NCBI RefSeq assembly: GCF_019127135.1
Contig: NZ_JAHOEA010000084.1
Location: 1 to 8,893 of the forward strand
DNA: 8,893 nt
Reading direction: 5' to 3'
DNA from: Segatella copri
Lineage (GTDB): Bacteria > Bacteroidota > Bacteroidia > Bacteroidales > Bacteroidaceae
The notes under the pieces are model-generated. The model saw only the letters and a program-made list of their open reading frames with translations. It was not told the DNA's origin and searched no databases. A program made the translations under genes and the position numbers. Positions within the stretch are counted from its first letter, which is position 1. Each line of letters begins with the position of its first letter. Below are positions 1 to 6,249 of this stretch, one piece after another.

Positions 1-55
1 GGGAGTGGGAATGAAAGTTAAGAACAAGCCTTGACACAGTTTAAATTACACCCCC

Positions 56-82
56 GATTGGGCACACAGTGTATTCCCAATC
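56..82. terminator. Hairpin downstream of the WYL gene, possible terminator
   Basis: A perfect 7-bp inverted repeat (GATTGGG at 56-62, CCCAATC at 76-82) encloses a second short dyad (ACAC at 64-67, GTGT at 69-72). It begins about 12 bases after the stop codon of the WYL gene. On the minus strand it is followed by GGGGGTGTAATTT rather than a U-run, so it is not a textbook intrinsic terminator. On the plus strand it is followed by a T-rich stretch (TTCTTTTATT), so it could end a gene converging from the left. The structure is seen; the terminator role is inferred. Confidence 0.4.
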
Positions 83-93
83 TGAGGATTCTT

Positions 94-1077
94 TTATTCC
101 TCCCCATTCAGGCATTCGCCCGTCTCATAACTCTTCGTCATATCCTTTAAGATACCGATCATCTCCTGCCTCAGACTCTCAGGCTTCAGCACGATGAGGT
201 TTCTGCCATGCCACAACAGTTCCTGAAGGAAATCACGGCTGGGGCGAATGGTGAGGGTATATTCCCGATACATTCCATCTTTCGACTCCTTTACTTTCTG
301 CTGACTCTCGTGCAGCGGAACCTCCTCGATGTAATTGTATTCCGGATAGAAGGCACGGATGCGGATTTTCTCCACGGATACATCTTCCATCCGATAGATG
401 CCGAAGCAATCTTCATAATAATTCTCTGGAGTCAGGAACTTCTTCATCTTTGCCGACAACGGATGCTTCTCGCAAATAAGCTTCAGAAAACTGATGCGGT
501 CGAAAGGAAGAACCCTAACGAGTTTCCTCACATCTTCCTCTGCACTTGAATTGGCTTTCCCTTCGGACGCCGAACGTTGTTTCTTCACTCCTACCACGTA
601 CCACCGTTGTTTGAAGTATCTCACGAAAGCCGGTTGCAGCACGATATCGCTCTCTGCTCCGAACCCCGAAACATACTTAAACTTCAGCAGATATTGCTTA
701 TCTATCGCTGCAAGAATATCATCCAGATATTCCGTGTTATATGGCGGCGTATCGAGCATCACCTTATTGTGAAACTTCAGCATATCACCTAGCGAAGCCA
801 ACCGCAGGGAACTCAGCATCCATTCCGTCACATCATCATTAGCGATCGGATCACGCTTCAGATAATACCGATAGCCGTCGCTCTTGTCGCATTCCACAGT
901 AATGCCAAACTGCGACTGGATATTTTCACGATAACGATGAAAAGTACGTTTGTCCAACTCATCCTCATCCTGATTAGCGTTGGCATCACGCCACTCATTA
1001 GCTATCTCCTCAAAGGTAAGATGCTTACGATCCAAGAGGCCTATCAGCCAACTATAGAATTTTACACGATTGTCCAT
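94..1077 (-). CDS. WYL-domain transcriptional regulator
   Basis: A 327-aa protein with the layout of WYL regulators. An N-terminal helical DNA-binding region lies at about residues 1-75, containing a stretch FEEIANEWRDA then RTFHRYRENI that resembles a winged helix-turn-helix of the DeoR/HTH_11 type. A WYL domain spans about 120-215, with the core FKYVSGFG (133-140) and the conserved RWYVVG (158-163). A C-terminal WCX-like region follows at about 235-315. WYL domains bind nucleic-acid or nucleotide ligands, and family members often repress or activate DNA-damage, defence or metabolic genes. The gene appears monocistronic: about 300 bases separate it from the next gene upstream, with a weak -7 box in that gap, and a hairpin follows its stop. 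Residues 169-184 form a low-complexity Ser/Ala/Glu loop inside the WYL domain. The regulon cannot be inferred from position. Family assignment is strong, target unknown. Confidence 0.9.
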   Translation of the reverse strand: MDNRVKFYSWLIGLLDRKHLTFEEIANEWRDANANQDEDELDKRTFHRYRENIQSQFGITVECDKSDGYRYYLKRDPIANDDVTEWMLSSLRLASLGDMLKFHNKVMLDTPPYNTEYLDDILAAIDKQYLLKFKYVSGFGAESDIVLQPAFVRYFKQRWYVVGVKKQRSASEGKANSSAEEDVRKLVRVLPFDRISFLKLICEKHPLSAKMKKFLTPENYYEDCFGIYRMEDVSVEKIRIRAFYPEYNYIEEVPLHESQQKVKESKDGMYREYTLTIRPSRDFLQELLWHGRNLIVLKPESLRQEMIGILKDMTKSYETGECLNGEE

Positions 1078-1375
1078 AATCTCTAAAAATCTAATGAATA
1101 TTTACGAGAAATGCCTAAAAAGAAAAGGAGAAAAGATAGCCAACAAAATGGTAATGCTAAATGCTGGCGTTTCTGACTTTTGTCATATACCAATGCGCGA
1201 TACACTTGTGCCCGATGCTTGAAATGAACTGTGAACAAACTCGTCTCTTTGCATGAAACACATGAATTTTTAATAATGCTAACACAGACCTATTGCCTGA
1301 TGTCAGCCTCTTGCTGCCTCTATCTTTTCTCCGAAAGTTTTAATCTACTCAATGAAAATTTCAATCCTCGCTCCA
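1078..1375. other. Gene-free spacer between WYL and DIP1984-family genes
   Basis: About 300 bases with no credible coding frame. Open frames on the plus strand here continue antisense through the DIP1984-family gene and are treated as shadows. The left part should hold the promoter of the WYL gene. The right part follows the DIP1984-family stop codon; I found no clear hairpin with a U-run there. Confidence 0.5.
1131..1161 (-). promoter_or_regulatory. Weak candidate promoter for the WYL gene
   Basis: On the minus strand TATCTTTT (1138 down to 1131) matches the Bacteroidetes -7 consensus TAnnTTTG at all but the last base. TTTA lies 19 bases further upstream (1161-1158) at the position expected for the -33 TTTG element. 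The start codon would be roughly 50 bases downstream of the predicted start site. Both elements are imperfect in an AT-rich region, so a chance match is possible. Confidence 0.25.
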
Positions 1376-1849
1376 TTATCGGGGCAAGTCTTGCAAATCT
1401 ACCAAATCTACAGTCCAGTTCAAACTCTGAATTTTCAGGTCGAGCTCCCGATACTGCTTGGCATAGGTATCAGCCTCCTTGCGAAGAGCCTTTATATCTA
1501 TGGTTCTAACATATTTCAGTTCGTTTCTGCCAAAGCGAGTATCGTTGGCAGCTACGTAGTTCACCACCTCTTTCAATGCCTTGACACGCAACGACAAGAC
1601 GTCTCTCTTGGCTATCAATCGAGTCAAGGAGTCTCCGTCCTGAACTATCTGAACGTTGGTGATGTTAATACGATAAACCAGATCTTCCAACTGGACGAGT
1701 ACGTCATCCAGCTCCTTGTACAGTTCCTCCACGTTATCGCAAGGCTCATCACCCTCCTGCACTTTAGCGCTTTCCTTGATACGTTCTTTCAGTTGAGCCA
1801 CTTTCTTCTGCAAATCGGCTCTGATGCTCAATGCTTCTGCTAACTTCAT
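1376..1849 (-). CDS. DIP1984 family protein (septicolysin-like name in databases)
   Basis: A 157-aa protein matching the DIP1984 family along its whole length. It has the typical start MKLAEALSIRADLQKK, the segment SAKVQEGDEP (27-36), the INITNVQ motif (61-67), an SLTRLIAKRD segment (74-83) and the late segment ELKYVRTIDI (110-119). Most of it is predicted amphipathic helix with coiled-coil character, rich in Leu, Glu, Lys and Arg. Family members are small cytosolic proteins of unknown function; some are labelled septicolysin, but nothing here suggests a secreted toxin, as there is no signal peptide. The gene starts 47 bases after the stop of the 304-aa upstream gene, in an AT-rich gap without a clear -7 box, so it may be read through from that pair. 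The length is normal for the family. Family call confident; function unknown. Confidence 0.85.
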   Translation of the reverse strand: MKLAEALSIRADLQKKVAQLKERIKESAKVQEGDEPCDNVEELYKELDDVLVQLEDLVYRINITNVQIVQDGDSLTRLIAKRDVLSLRVKALKEVVNYVAANDTRFGRNELKYVRTIDIKALRKEADTYAKQYRELDLKIQSLNWTVDLVDLQDLPR

Positions 1850-1896
1850 AATCTTCTTTTATATATGACGTTAAACTTCTTGTTTTATTTTATATA

Positions 1897-2811
1897 CTAT
1901 TTCTTTCTTGTCGGATTCAGCGTATGTTTTCCTCCGAACTCTTTCACATCTTCCTCTACAAGTTTTTGGAACCACGATGGTTCATAATCGAGCGGTCCAA
2001 TCTCTGCATCTCTCGTATCGCAAACTTCATTCTCATATTGCAAATGAACCTTTACCACGAAATCATCCATGCGAAGAATGTCGGGCAGGCTATAGTCTTG
2101 ATGCGTATGTAGAGCATGCATGGCATAACAAACGCAAATATCAGCAAACTCGGGTTTATGAAGGCTACACTCATCCCAGGAATCTCCATCGTCCAACATG
2201 TTGTTTATCTGCTTATACCCATCCTCGGTAGCCCCATCAAATGTGCCAAAGACTCCATTCAAAATTGTATCCATCTTACAGCGTCCTGCACTCATCAGTT
2301 CATCTAACAGATGAATCATATATTGAAAATCAGATCCGTAATAATCATCGTTCTCCATCTTTACTACAGCATCGTCATCTCCATACTCGAAACGCAACAC
2401 TCCTTCCACCTTATAAGGCGTATGAAACAAAGTGCGCCACATGTTTCTGCACTGGGCATAACATTCCTGAGTCAATTTGAAGAGTTTATCATTCTGATAG
2501 CGAAATCTCTCCACTTCGGCAGGAGTCGGATGAAGCATCATCTCATTCAATACAACATATCTTACTCCCATCAAGTCTTCGATGACATCATGCTCACTTT
2601 CACTCATGCGACGTAGGAACCATGCCTTTGCAAAATCATAGTTCACGATTTTCTTCACACGTTGCTCCACATTTTGTAGCACTTCACGTTTCTCATCAAC
2701 AGTAGCCACCTCTCGGATATATTCTAGAATCTCTGAATAAGCATCATCGTCGTCAAATCCCTTATCCTCAATTCTGTCCAAGCATTTTTTCCAATCACAA
2801 TTTTCCTTCAT
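1897..2811 (-). CDS. Hypothetical acidic protein, unknown family
   Basis: A 304-aa protein I do not recognise by name. It has no signal peptide or membrane segment and is likely cytosolic. It is acidic, with Asp/Glu clusters such as GFDDDDAYSE (18-27), YGDDDAVVKMENDDYYGSD (143-161) and LDDGDSWDE (206-214). The N-terminal half reads as helical (about 25-125, including RRMSESEHDVIEDL at 67-80). The C-terminal half contains FGTFDGATEDGYKQI (188-202), CVCYAMHALHTH (226-237) and YSLPDILRMDDFVVKVHLQYE (240-260), which look like conserved family blocks. I recall similar YS(L/I)PD(I/L)LR(M/L)(D/N)DF blocks in unnamed Bacteroidetes proteins, but that is memory, not a search. Its start codon lies inside the end of the leucine-rich-repeat gene (17-base overlap), so the two are probably translationally coupled and may act together. 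Confidence 0.75.
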   Translation of the reverse strand: MKENCDWKKCLDRIEDKGFDDDDAYSEILEYIREVATVDEKREVLQNVEQRVKKIVNYDFAKAWFLRRMSESEHDVIEDLMGVRYVVLNEMMLHPTPAEVERFRYQNDKLFKLTQECYAQCRNMWRTLFHTPYKVEGVLRFEYGDDDAVVKMENDDYYGSDFQYMIHLLDELMSAGRCKMDTILNGVFGTFDGATEDGYKQINNMLDDGDSWDECSLHKPEFADICVCYAMHALHTHQDYSLPDILRMDDFVVKVHLQYENEVCDTRDAEIGPLDYEPSWFQKLVEEDVKEFGGKHTLNPTRKK

Positions 2812-3541
2812 ATTCCCCTACTATTTTACCATTATCAATTTCCTTTATCTTATCATCGCCAAAACTTCCGCCCCGTACCTTGTAAGGAGAGTTTCGCTTC
2901 AACGTCTTCTCCAAATACTCCAAGTCCTTGGGACGGAGATGAGTGAGAGCGAAATCCACCTCATTCAGCTGCGACTGATTGCTCAAGGCAAGATGCTGGA
3001 GATTGTGACACATGAAGATGTCCAAGCGACGCAACTTGTCGTTCTTGCTCAAATTCAAAGATACCAAGTCCTTTGCTCCATCAATATGCAACTCCTCCAA
3101 GAGTGGATTGGCAGAGAAATCCAACTTCTCGTTTCTTATCTCGTGGAAGTCGATGAACTCCAGCAAAGGATTCTTGCTCACGTCGAGTTTCTCCTCGCCA
3201 TACCCAGAATAGCCCAAGATACGCAAGTTAGGACATTCCGTGAGAATCACATCTAAGGTTTTCACCTCGAACATGCCACATCCATCAAATCCGATAATGG
3301 CATCCTCCTCTTCCGAACAGATGGTAATGGTGTAGTACATGCCCTTCTCCGGATAGGCATGACCAGCCTCCACCCAAGCCAACTTTTCGGAAGCAGGTTT
3401 CTGTTTACCTGTCACGACCTGTACCTTTCCATCGCCCCAAGCGATTCTTGCCTTGCTGCCTTTCTTCAGCATCAAGTGCAAGCCTACGGTCTCCCCCATT
3501 GTCCAGTCCAACGTCTGGATATTGATTGTAATCTGTGCCAT
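2795..3541 (-). CDS. PKD-like/leucine-rich-repeat protein, cytosolic
   Basis: A 248-aa protein in two parts. Residues about 1-80 resemble a Bacteroidetes PKD-type beta-sandwich, with AWGDGKVQVV (34-43) and HAYPEKGMYYTITI (61-74); WGDG plus HxY..G.Y is the usual signature. Residues about 105-205 are short leucine-rich repeats starting with LDVSKN (119), LDFSAN (140), LNLSKN (162) and LALSNQ (184), a spacing of 21-22 residues. A charged tail follows. Such Bacteroidetes proteins are often surface-exposed, but this one has no signal peptide or lipobox (MAQITINIQTLDW), so it should be cytosolic and is probably a protein-binding scaffold. It is the first gene of a cluster with the overlapping 304-aa gene, and a strong -7 box lies about 30 bases upstream of its start. 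No enzymatic motif is visible. Architecture is clear; role is unknown. Confidence 0.82.
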   Translation of the reverse strand: MAQITINIQTLDWTMGETVGLHLMLKKGSKARIAWGDGKVQVVTGKQKPASEKLAWVEAGHAYPEKGMYYTITICSEEEDAIIGFDGCGMFEVKTLDVILTECPNLRILGYSGYGEEKLDVSKNPLLEFIDFHEIRNEKLDFSANPLLEELHIDGAKDLVSLNLSKNDKLRRLDIFMCHNLQHLALSNQSQLNEVDFALTHLRPKDLEYLEKTLKRNSPYKVRGGSFGDDKIKEIDNGKIVGEYEGKL

Positions 3542-3569
3542 AATTCCTTGTTTTTAATGTTTACGACGG

Positions 3570-3577
3570 CAAAGATA
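3570..3577 (-). promoter_or_regulatory. Bacteroidetes-type -7 box for the LRR gene cluster
   Basis: The minus strand reads TATCTTTG (3577 down to 3570), a perfect match to TAnnTTTG. A start site just downstream would give a leader of about 20-25 bases before the ATG at 3541. A TTTG lies upstream (3595-3592) but only 14 bases away, shorter than the usual 19-21, so the -33 element is uncertain. This suggests the LRR gene is transcribed independently of the upstream five-gene operon. Confidence 0.5.
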
Positions 3578-3615
3578 ATGGTATGGTGTGTCAAATCGTG
3601 GCGCAAGCGAGAAAA

Positions 3616-4242
3616 TTATCTCAAAAATCTTTGTATTACCTTGTACCAATAGTCCCAGGAGTAGCCTACGGAAGGATGATTCACCGCCATCACTTTCACC
3701 TGCTTGCCATTACTCAGAAGATAAGCACCTGTAACAACAGGATAACCATCCACTACGATGTTATCGCCATCCTGCCAGCGCACATTAGGAAGATTGTTCC
3801 AAAGCCTCTTGCCCCATACGATGATGTACTCAGGTTGGTACTTTTCGATGACCTCAAAGAAAGCCTTGCCAGCCTGGTAATATTGTTCGGCTGCGCCAGC
3901 CTCGCGAGGGCCACCCATCGCCACTTGCAGATAGTTGAAGAAGATGACCGAGTTCCAGATCTTCAGCCTCATCGCCTGATTTGTTTCCTTACCCACTAAC
4001 GAACGCTCAAACTTCAGGAAAGTCCGCATCCAGTTTTGCCGTTCCTTGTTCTCATTGAGATAATCCCCAAGCACCTGCTGCGTAAAGCCCATACACTCCC
4101 GATGTAGCTGGCAGTCGCTACAATCCGCACAACTCTCATCACAATAATGGCTCTCGCCCAATATCATGATTCGCTTGCCGAATATCCCCCCGTTGGCATA
4201 ATCCTTGCCAACGAAGGGCTGAAAGAAAATGTTGCTATTCAT
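3616..4242 (-). CDS. Uracil-DNA glycosylase superfamily-like protein
   Basis: A 208-aa cytosolic protein with a uracil-DNA-glycosylase-type fold signature. A first loop, MILGESHYCDESC (26-38), sits where family 4/5 enzymes carry GE(A/D)PG. WNSVIFFNYLQ (96-106) follows the helical middle. YIIVWGKRLWNNL (139-151) looks like the central strand and helix, and AVNHPSVGYSWDYW (186-199) carries the HPS motif of the family's second catalytic loop. Such enzymes remove uracil or similar lesions from DNA, but the fold also includes proteins of unknown activity. The GESHY loop is not that of a classical UDG, so the substrate is uncertain. Five cysteines (34, 38, 41, 44, 50) cluster just after the first loop and could bind zinc or an Fe-S cluster. 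It is the last gene of a tight operon of membrane proteins, 3 bases after the DUF4112 gene, an unusual setting for DNA repair. Confidence 0.65.
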   Translation of the reverse strand: MNSNIFFQPFVGKDYANGGIFGKRIMILGESHYCDESCADCSDCQLHRECMGFTQQVLGDYLNENKERQNWMRTFLKFERSLVGKETNQAMRLKIWNSVIFFNYLQVAMGGPREAGAAEQYYQAGKAFFEVIEKYQPEYIIVWGKRLWNNLPNVRWQDGDNIVVDGYPVVTGAYLLSNGKQVKVMAVNHPSVGYSWDYWYKVIQRFLR

Positions 4243-4245
4243 ATT

Positions 4246-4749
4246 TTAAAATAATGAAGCTATCCAATCATAAGCCATGGTTCCCAAGCGAATGGCCCAT
4301 GATATCACCACATAAATCAACCAGCAAAGCACGACGATGAACACAGCCGTCCAGAATGCCTTCTTATTCACCTTATTGATAATCTCCTTATCATCCTCGA
4401 TATAGCCAGTAATCAATCTCAGGTTCTCTACATACGAACGCTTGAATACATCCAGCACATCACCTATATAGAAAGGTATGGCACCAATCAGCACATCCAT
4501 CAAGATATTATAGATGACAGCCAAAGTCAGCGGAATAGTCTTAACCACGCAAAGACTGTAATAGATGAATGGGAATGCAAACACGCTCGTCAAAACATCA
4601 CCGATACCGACAGGAAGGATGAAGCCAAGAATAGGATCCAAGAACCACTTGTCCATATACTTCGCCGTACCTACCATCAGACGATAAGATGGCATGTTCA
4701 TCATCTTCTCACGCTTTGCAGCTTTTTTATCAGCCATACTGTTCATCAT
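4246..4749 (-). CDS. DUF4112 domain-containing membrane protein
   Basis: A 167-aa protein with the DUF4112 pattern: MDKWFLDPILGFILPVGIGDVL (from residue 32), then NILMDVLIGAIPFYIGDVLD (81-100) and FKRSYVENLRLI (102-113). The repeated P(V/F)xxGD elements and the following (K/R)xxxxN are characteristic of the family. Hydrophobic segments lie at about 40-75, 76-97 and 132-155. The last is a clear transmembrane helix followed by a short tail, so the protein is integral to the inner membrane. Function is unknown for the family. The first ATG was used, but a second in-frame ATG at 4737 (MADKKAA) gives an equally good lysine-rich start. The gene follows the previous one by 11 bases and precedes the UDG-like gene by 3, so it is inside the operon. 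Family call is good; no partner or ligand can be named. Confidence 0.85.
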   Translation of the reverse strand: MMNSMADKKAAKREKMMNMPSYRLMVGTAKYMDKWFLDPILGFILPVGIGDVLTSVFAFPFIYYSLCVVKTIPLTLAVIYNILMDVLIGAIPFYIGDVLDVFKRSYVENLRLITGYIEDDKEIINKVNKKAFWTAVFIVVLCWLIYVVISWAIRLGTMAYDWIASLF

Positions 4750-4761
4750 ATTTATATTTAT

Positions 4762-5091
4762 TTATTCTTTATCACTACCTACAAATACCGATGCCTTCAT
4801 AAAAGAGAAGGTTGCATCAACGAGCCAACCGATGCACGAACCGATTGTAGCTATCCACCAGGCAACATGATAACCTGCAGTACAATTGGTAGCCTTGAAA
4901 AGGACATCGCCGTCAAAGAGATGCCTCACCAGATTAGGCAGGAAGAACAATCCATGCGCCAAACCAGCTTGCCATCCATACAATTCCGTACCATTGATGT
5001 TGACAAACAGTATCGCTGCCACCAATACAACTATCGGTCGCCAGGGCAAAAAGATGTAGACCATAGCTAGATACCCCAAAATTCTATCCAT
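4762..5091 (-). CDS. Small integral membrane protein
   Basis: A 109-aa membrane protein. A long hydrophobic segment at about 8-30 is followed by YGWQAGLAHGLFFLPNLVRHLF (38-59), then ATNCTAGYHVAWW (67-79) and another transmembrane helix at about 76-96. The block WQxGLxHG..PN....LF followed by a later Y....W resembles a widespread group of short membrane proteins with WQGLxHG...(F/I)ISLF and NNGxWY, whose function is not known; this likeness is from memory. There is no signal peptidase site and no catalytic motif. Its ATG overlaps the end of the preceding gene by 8 bases, so translation is probably coupled. It belongs to the five-gene operon with the DUF4112 and UDG-like genes. Confidence 0.7.
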   Translation of the reverse strand: MDRILGYLAMVYIFLPWRPIVVLVAAILFVNINGTELYGWQAGLAHGLFFLPNLVRHLFDGDVLFKATNCTAGYHVAWWIATIGSCIGWLVDATFSFMKASVFVGSDKE

Positions 5092-5320
5092 ATCTTCTTT
5101 TATTTTTTATATGTCTAAACACTAACCAACCATAAAAGCCACACATTACAGCTATGACATAGAACAAGAGAGAAACTAAATTCGACCATTTACCTTCCAC
5201 ACCCACAACATAGAATCTATCTTCTATATGTTTGGGAACCACATCTAGTGCTCCTATAGACAAACCCAAGAAACACAAGACTAAAACTACAGCCACCCCC
5301 AATTTTATCTTTGCATTCAT
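5084..5320 (-). CDS. Small two-helix membrane protein, hypothetical
   Basis: A 78-aa protein with two predicted transmembrane helices at about 7-25 (GVAVVLVLCFLGLSIGALD) and 48-68. The loop between them carries HIEDRFYVVGVEGKWSN (31-47), and the C-terminus is basic (FRHIKNKRRYG), which places both termini on the cytoplasmic side by the positive-inside rule. I do not recognise a family. The start lies 5 bases after the stop of the 194-aa gene and the end overlaps the next gene by 8 bases, so operon membership is clear. Overlapping reading frames on both strands here are less convincing because they break this packing. Confidence 0.68.
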   Translation of the reverse strand: MNAKIKLGVAVVLVLCFLGLSIGALDVVPKHIEDRFYVVGVEGKWSNLVSLLFYVIAVMCGFYGWLVFRHIKNKRRYG

Positions 5321-5325
5321 ACTCC

Positions 5326-5910
5326 TTAAAACAAATGAAAACGTTTATACTCTTTTCTCCAATCTTCAAACTCTTTATCAGTAGATTTACCAAAAGCTGG
5401 ATACATCTTGTTATATTCAATCTCCGTATGAGTAGGTTTCTCATTGAGATAATCCTTCAAGGAATCCTTCTGCACCTGAAATCTACTCGATTCCACAAAG
5501 ATCAGGCTCTTGTGAATCCTCGTCTTGGCACGTTCCTCCATCCATTCTCTACCTTTAGCGAGAGAAGACATATACCAATATCTCGTCTCTGCCCAAGCAT
5601 TCCTTGTAGGTTGCGCAGTACCATGAATGAAGTCACGATAAACGGGAAGCGAGAGACCAGTTAGCCAACAAACCAGGACCGAATCCCCCTTAGCCATTAG
5701 CGTCATGTCCGACAACATCTGTTGCATGGTCATTTTCTCCGACTTCCGCCAAAGCATTTGCTTTTCCATGTATTCATTTTTTTCAGCTTCTTTCTGCTTC
5801 TGCCAATAGCCATGAGGGTTCAAGAAGAACCAATAGCCAAATAACACTACCAGCATGGCACTCAATACCAATGCCAACCAACACACTCTTTTCCTGATGT
5901 TCTTTTCCAT
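5326..5910 (-). CDS. Single-pass membrane-anchored hypothetical protein, first gene of operon
   Basis: A 194-aa protein with a basic N-terminus (MEKNIRKR) and one transmembrane helix at about 9-30 (CWLALVLSAMLVVLFGYWFF). The remaining 160 residues are hydrophilic, with charged helices (QKQKEAEKNEYMEKQ at 37-51) and no recognised domain. The positive-inside rule puts the large C-terminal part in the periplasm, and there is no lipobox, so it is a signal-anchor protein. The segment LTGLSLPVYRDFIHG (84-98) and the C-terminal FEDWRKEYKRFHLF are the most distinctive parts. It is the first of five tightly spaced genes (5 bases to the next) preceded by a 339-base gap with two candidate promoters, so it probably sets operon expression. 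Family not recognised. Confidence 0.72.
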   Translation of the reverse strand: MEKNIRKRVCWLALVLSAMLVVLFGYWFFLNPHGYWQKQKEAEKNEYMEKQMLWRKSEKMTMQQMLSDMTLMAKGDSVLVCWLTGLSLPVYRDFIHGTAQPTRNAWAETRYWYMSSLAKGREWMEERAKTRIHKSLIFVESSRFQVQKDSLKDYLNEKPTHTEIEYNKMYPAFGKSTDKEFEDWRKEYKRFHLF

Positions 5911-6034
5911 TGTTACATTACCTTATATTGTTATACATTTGATTTCGGCTGCGAAATAACTATATAGAGATGTCAAATGGTGACAGAACATCAAGAAAAA
6001 AGTATTGAATGGTTGTGTTTGCCAGTATCATTGA

Positions 6035-6042
6035 CAAAATTA
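6035..6042 (-). promoter_or_regulatory. Candidate -7 box, nearer one, for the membrane operon
   Basis: The minus strand reads TAATTTTG (6042 down to 6035), matching TAnnTTTG. TTG lies 17 bases upstream (6062-6060), slightly closer than the normal -33 spacing. It would give a leader of about 120 bases before the ATG at 5910. It may act with, or instead of, the box at 6147-6154. Confidence 0.35.
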
Positions 6043-6146
6043 GTGCACTTACCTTTCTACAATATGTAAACTTCACCAGACTTCGTTATTGCGTCACCTA
6101 GAAACAGGTACCGCAATGACACAAAATATTACCTATCAATCAGTTA

Positions 6147-6177
6147 CAAAGATAGAAACATTTACTCAAGCCTAAAA
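6147..6177 (-). promoter_or_regulatory. Candidate promoter with TATCTTTG -7 box upstream of membrane operon
   Basis: TATCTTTG (6154 down to 6147) is a perfect TAnnTTTG match and the same octamer as the box upstream of the LRR gene. A TTTT lies 19 bases further up (6177-6174) in place of TTTG, and it is also the T-run of the presumed toxin terminator. The leader to 5910 would be about 230 bases, long enough to carry regulation, although I saw no named riboswitch in it. Confidence 0.4.
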
Positions 6178-6224
6178 AAGCCGGGTGGATAGGTATGCCA
6201 TCCACCACACTTAGGGCATTTCAC
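6162..6224 (-). other. 20-codon CPxCG micro-frame, gene remnant or microprotein
   Basis: A short minus-strand frame, open from 6236 and with a possible GTG start at 6224, encodes VKCPKCGGWHTYPPG then FFRLE before TAA at 6164-6162. CPKCGGWH is the first half of a zinc-ribbon-like motif common in small phage and plasmid proteins. It is one base out of phase with the toxin frame and begins 25 bases after the toxin stop. It has no ATG and no second cysteine pair. It could be the tail of a displaced gene, a tiny protein, or chance. The same bases form the terminator hairpin. Confidence 0.25.
6174..6206 (-). terminator. Probable intrinsic terminator after the WHH toxin gene
   Basis: On the minus strand GGTGGAT (6206-6200) pairs perfectly with ATCCACC (6190-6184). 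Two more G-C pairs inside leave a 4-base loop and one bulged base. CGGC then TTTTTT (6179-6174) follows. The hairpin begins 44 bases after the toxin stop codon. The stem is followed by four bases before the T-run, a minor deviation from the ideal arrangement. Confidence 0.6.
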
Positions 6225-6249
6225 TGGAGCTGTATACTATGCAACAAAA

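Larger units (their letters stand above)
5911..6249. other. 339-base gap between toxin cassette and membrane operon
   Basis: No full gene is visible. From right to left on the minus strand it holds a 20-codon CPxCG frame (6162-6224), a hairpin with T-run inside that frame, and two -7-like boxes (6147-6154 and 6035-6042). The remainder down to 5911 is AT-rich leader. In a polymorphic-toxin locus an immunity gene would be expected here, and none is present. Confidence 0.6.

Noticed and set aside
1..21. C-terminus of a plus-strand gene entering from the left (GSGNES then TAA)
   Set aside because: Only six codons are visible, and another frame also ends nearby, so coding cannot be judged.
208..549. 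Plus-strand open frames antisense to the WYL gene (208-549, 494-772, 577-792)
   Set aside because: They overlap a clearly conserved minus-strand protein, have no family features, and are explained by its codon usage.
1352..1843. 163-codon plus-strand frame opposite the DIP1984-family gene
   Set aside because: The minus strand matches the DIP1984 family from end to end; the plus-strand product has no recognisable motif.
3596..3612. Terminator hairpin after the UDG-like gene (CGC-TT-GCG)
   Set aside because: The stem is only 3-4 bp and no T-run follows on the minus strand.
3583..3999. 138-codon plus-strand frame opposite the UDG-like gene
   Set aside because: The opposite strand carries the GESHY and HPS motifs and fits the operon spacing; the plus-strand peptide looks random.
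5217..5444. 75-codon minus-strand frame spanning the 78-aa and 194-aa genes
   Set aside because: It overlaps both tightly packed genes in a different frame and lacks the membrane pattern of the neighbours.
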